Source: Sanyastnella coralliicola (GTDB lineage Bacteria > Bacteroidota > Bacteroidia > Flavobacteriales_D > Sanyastnellaceae). Taken from it: a stretch of DNA of 64,000 nucleotides. Each line of letters begins with the position of its first letter. Position 1 is the first letter of the stretch. Location of the stretch: contig NZ_CP132543.1 in the NCBI RefSeq assembly GCF_030845195.1, forward strand, positions 2,249,501-2,313,500, written 5' to 3'. Below are positions 62,001 through 64,000 of this stretch, in pieces. A program made the position numbers and the translations under genes. The notes beneath the pieces were generated by a model. It was not told where the DNA came from. It saw only the letters and a list, made by a program, of their open reading frames with translations, and did no database searches.

Positions 62001-64000
62001 CTCTATCGTAGTAGAACACGTGGTTAGATTGTCATAGCTATCAGTCACGTTAAATTCGATCGTGTGCGACCCCATTCCTAAAAGCGTTCCTGCGATTGGA
62101 GATTGTGTTACCGTTACAGAATGACAATCACTTACCCCAACTGTGTTCGTCAAATCAGGCAGCTCATAGGTGCATCCTGAGATGTTTTCCGTGAAAGGTT
62201 CCACGCAAATGATTTGAGGTGCTGTGTCATCGATAACGTCCAGTGTAAAGCTGCATGTACTTTCATTTCCATGGACGTCCAATACTGTGAATTCGATCGT
62301 GTACACATCTACATCGAGCGGCAACCCTGGAGAAGGATCTTGTGTAATCGACTGAATACCGCAAGGATCTTCCGCATTTACTAAGGCTGTAAAGTCTTCT
62401 AAAACATAAGCACAGTCGGCCGCAATTGATCGTTGAGCATCACTTGGGCAAATCACCACCGGTGCTGTTGTGTCTTGAACTGTAATGGTCCATTCAATTT
62501 GATCTGAATTTCCCGCCGCATCTTCCACGTGAATGGTGCACGTATGATCTCCGATATCAAGTATCGAACCTTGAACAGGAGTCTGTTCTATTAGCGTAAC
62601 CCCGCAGTTATCATCAAACAGGGCATCAAGGGTGAAGTCAGGCACTTCGAATTCACATTCTTCATTCACTTCGAAAAAGAAGCCGCCGTTGTATGCAACA
62701 GCAGGGGCTTGATTGTCTTGAACCGTCAAGTCAAAATTGCATACGGATTGATTGTTAGACTCATCTGTAATGGTAAGCTCAATGGAATGAGTTCCAGCAG
62801 TCAATTCTACACCAATAGCTGGTGTTTGCTGAATCGTGACGTTTCCGCATGTTTCGATGTAGATCAATGAAGCGCTGAAATCTTCTACGAAGTAGGTACA
62901 GTCATTAGAAAGACTGCGCACGGCATCTGAAGGACAAATAACATTCGGCGCAGTCGTGTCGTTCACGGTGATCTCGAAGGAACAATCTGCGCTATTTCCC
63001 AAGAGATCAGTTGCCTCCAAGGTAATGGTGTGCGTCCCAATTCCAAGATCAGTTCCCGGTGACGGAGTTTGAGTTATTGAGTACGAACCGCATGGCTCAT
63101 AAACAAGCGCACTCACGGTGAAATCGGGAAGTTCATAAGTACACGCCGCTGAAGCATCTACCGTCAGATCGCTTGGGCAGGTAATCACAGGTGCCACTAT
63201 ATCATCAACTGCCACTTGGAATGTACATTCACTCTCGTTGCCGAAAGGGTCAATTCCTGTGATGGTAATTTGGTGCAATCCATAGTTCAAGATGGTTCCA
63301 GGTCCTGGAGACTGGGAATATGAACCATCATCACATCCTGAAGAAGAAGACAGTCCAAGGGTATAGTCTGGCAATACGAATTCACAGTCTGCATTGGCGA
63401 AATGGAACTGATCATTCGGACAGTTAAAAACAGGAGCTTGGGTATCAGACACGACCAAACTAGAAGTACAACTATCACTATTCCCTCCGTCGTCTGTTGC
63501 GGTGAACGTGATTGCATAGCTACCCGGTGTCAATTCTGTTCCAACAGGAATAGATTGTGTTACCACAAAACTGCAATCATCGGTGACAGAAGGCAATGAC
63601 GTCAGGTCTTCCATTGTATACGTACATGCTCCGTTCGTTGATTTATCAATCTGAACTACGCAGGCTACAAGTGGAGCTGTTGTGTCAGAGGCAAAGAGTT
63701 CGATTCCAGCAGAGGTAGAACATCCATTCGCATCGGTGATATTTAATTGGTATTCACCCGCGCTGAGGTTATTGAAGGTGATCAGCCCTGAGTTCGGTGC
63801 TACACCTGAGTAGGCTGCCGGGAGATTGAATCCATCAGCAACCGTAATTTGTGTGAATGAGTAGTTGTAAGGACCTGTTCCTCCAGTAATCTGGAAGGTA
63901 GCACTCCCATCAGCAGACGCACAGCTCGGTGAAGTGACCGATTGCAATGCGACAACCAGTGCCTCTGGTTCCGTGACTGTTACATCAAATTCTGAAATGC
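59091..64000 (-). CDS. Giant HYR-repeat adhesin with type B T9SS (CHU_C) tail, 5' end outside window
   Basis: At least 1635 residues; the frame runs off the window, and the TTG at 63947 is internal. The visible N-terminal part is a SprB-type repeat (VTEPEALVVALQSVTSPSC...GSATFQITGGTGPYNYSF). About fifteen HYR-like modules of about 81 residues follow, each with VICPSD, TYELPDFT, SITQTPSPGT, GTHTITLEATD and CSFEITV. Modules 3-7 and 8-12 form a five-module superrepeat of exactly 403 residues. Then two further beta domains and a CHU_C gliding-type tail (PF13585; LVPNGFSPDQDGINDEF, LNVFDKNGNLVYANDHYDNSWDGTDRRGNKLPAATYYAVM, ending FLIIKYE). It is exported by the T9SS with SprF help and probably works as a motility or surface adhesin. 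Confidence 0.93.
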   Translation of the reverse strand, partial: ISEFDVTVTEPEALVVALQSVTSPSCASADGSATFQITGGTGPYNYSFTQITVADGFNLPAAYSGVAPNSGLITFNNLSAGEYQLNITDANGCSTSAGIELFASDTTAPLVACVVQIDKSTNGACTYTMEDLTSLPSVTDDCSFVVTQSIPVGTELTPGSYAITFTATDDGGNSDSCTSSLVVSDTQAPVFNCPNDQFHFANADCEFVLPDYTLGLSSSSGCDDGSYSQSPGPGTILNYGLHQITITGIDPFGNESECTFQVAVDDIVAPVITCPSDLTVDASAACTYELPDFTVSALVYEPCGSYSITQTPSPGTDLGIGTHTITLEATDLLGNSADCSFEITVNDTTAPNVICPSDAVRSLSNDCTYFVEDFSASLIYIETCGNVTIQQTPAIGVELTAGTHSIELTITDESNNQSVCNFDLTVQDNQAPAVAYNGGFFFEVNEECEFEVPDFTLDALFDDNCGVTLIEQTPVQGSILDIGDHTCTIHVEDAAGNSDQIEWTITVQDTTAPVVICPSDAQRSIAADCAYVLEDFTALVNAEDPCGIQSITQDPSPGLPLDVDVYTIEFTVLDVHGNESTCSFTLDVIDDTAPQIICVEPFTENISGCTYELPDLTNTVGVSDCHSVTVTQSPIAGTLLGMGSHTIEFNVTDSYDNLTTCSTTIEVVFTGTPIMDCPDDQSVVSNAQCLYILEDFTADVVASTGCGSLTITQSPLPGTELSVGTHEITMTATDDYDGMVTCSFQVQVTGASGLSVSCPGNTIRWTAGNCWYTLEDFTDNVSVIESCGSFTISQNPTLGTQLNAGFHTIELLIQDENGNEETCSFELEVEDSESPVISYSGETSFNLSDACEFSTPDFIAIASVEDNCAIQFATQTPTPGTALSAGVHVITIYAEDIYGNAQSYDFDIQVSDEMAPVVDCGDEIVRAISGDCVYLLEDLTSLISAFDNCEIASIDQSIAAGTELTIGEYTINFEITDVNGLSSECSLVLTVVDDSNPILDCPQDMTFEITNCTTVLEDLTDEVIINDCSLVDFSQSILAGEVLHPGVHMIDFVAVDAFDNQSMCTTEITIVATVNPEIECTVLNPVSVDACFYVMPDYTGNVSILESCGDAVSVSQEPAPGTQVTDELIEVTFTIEDLYGTSQCVQELEITYEVELILECQESVIIEAVDPLSCGAELDYTLPSAEFPCAEPVLSQVSGPEIGDFLAPGVYEVVWSAQVAEQELQCTTTIEIKDMVLPEITCPENISSCNPVVTFTAPETSDNCGVAQVERIDELTLESGDSFPIGTSVLQYKVTDIHGNSQVCEFEITVLDAVEVSFSTAEVDVCANAESVDLTELLQTNADQLTWSSNAPSGIYDPAIAGSDEVTIEVALGECGGNASITMNVYALPEVNAGDDLVVCGMNASLEAFTDGAVMEWDMPNEIMTLDGEGTSSPDIETDTYGEFELNLTVTSTMGCVNQDAVLVTFVEAPLPVDLGEDMFLDSPRSFEVPYEYNGVGEMEWEFIDLNASFDGDTFFASAETPGEYMLIVSVSNEPCPTMSDSLRVMVKDFLVPNGFSPDQDGINDEFVIRGLDELGVVSLNVFDKNGNLVYANDHYDNSWDGTDRRGNKLPAATYYAVMEMQGQVHTQFLIIKYE
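60785..63203 (-). repeat. Five-module, 1209-bp superrepeat in the HYR adhesin
   Basis: Module starts at 63203 (module 3), 61994 (module 8) and 60785 (module 13), both intervals exactly 1209 bp (403 codons). Modules 4 and 9, 5 and 10, 6 and 11, and 7 and 12 resemble each other more than their neighbours. Modules 5 and 10 both lack the first and last Cys and start YNGG or YSGE instead of CPSD. Confidence 0.85.

Noticed and set aside
1-64000. Mobile elements, prophage, tRNA or rRNA genes
   Set aside because: No transposase, integrase, recombinase, phage gene, attachment-site repeat, cloverleaf or rRNA-like sequence was seen.

Overview
The window looks like a chromosomal segment of a Bacteroidota bacterium, most likely a marine-type Flavobacteriales (Cryomorphaceae-like; the family level is inference). 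Reasons: type IX secretion (T9SS) type A and type B C-terminal domains, a PorP/SprF protein, TonB-linked receptors with carboxypeptidase-regulatory N-termini, GCTD-type Cys-rich repeats, a lone short SerA beside SerC, -7 promoter elements of the TAnnTTTG type, and short leaders mostly without Shine-Dalgarno sequences. There are no rRNA, tRNA, insertion sequence, phage or CRISPR features.

Layout. 0-2.4 kb: end of an AI-2E-type transporter and pyrG. 2.6-12.3 kb: a transglutaminase-like protein, a giant secreted repeat protein with a dockerin-like tail, an O-antigen ligase/glycosyltransferase pair, and a T9SS cargo protein. 12.6-17.2 kb: housekeeping genes (DinB-like, ElaA, Uup, an oxidoreductase, a VOC protein). 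17.3-24.9 kb: a secreted amidohydrolase, an outer-membrane beta-barrel protein and a BlaI/BlaR1-like pair whose receptor carries an ankyrin-like periplasmic domain. 25.1-27.2 kb: serC-serA. 27.3-41.7 kb: a VCBS-repeat protein, amt with a long hairpin-rich leader, many small lipoproteins, an aspartylglucosaminidase and a UbiA prenyltransferase. 41.8-52 kb: a phosphoesterase, a degenerate inositol-phosphatase homologue, a T9SS beta-helix protein with a TonB receptor, and an OlsF-like aminolipid synthase; 11-bp-phased TTAACA-like boxes precede several of these, suggesting a phosphate-stress group (inference). 52-64 kb: a minus-strand operon reading leftward, made of a giant HYR/CHU_C adhesin, its SprF-like partner, an OmpA/PD40 protein, a secreted unknown protein and a propeller-SpoIIE sensor phosphatase. 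Three of its four junctions overlap.

The most unusual signal is not a gene. At least ten intergenic sites between 2.3 and 38.7 kb hold arrays of degenerate 7-nt words (GTGGACA, ATACAGC, TAGGCGT, GCGGAAC, GGCGTCC, ATTCAAC and others). Most are arranged as inverted arrays around a short central hairpin, and several run in 7-nt phase up to or into the adjacent start or stop codon. They resemble in concept the heptanucleotide STRR repeats of cyanobacteria, but I know of no described Bacteroidota equivalent. A dispersed 13-mer, TTCCGCGCTAGCG, shares one of the words. Other leads are a pyrG promoter/leader that looks built for CTP-sensed start-site switching, and a 20-bp-phased triple operator at blaI.
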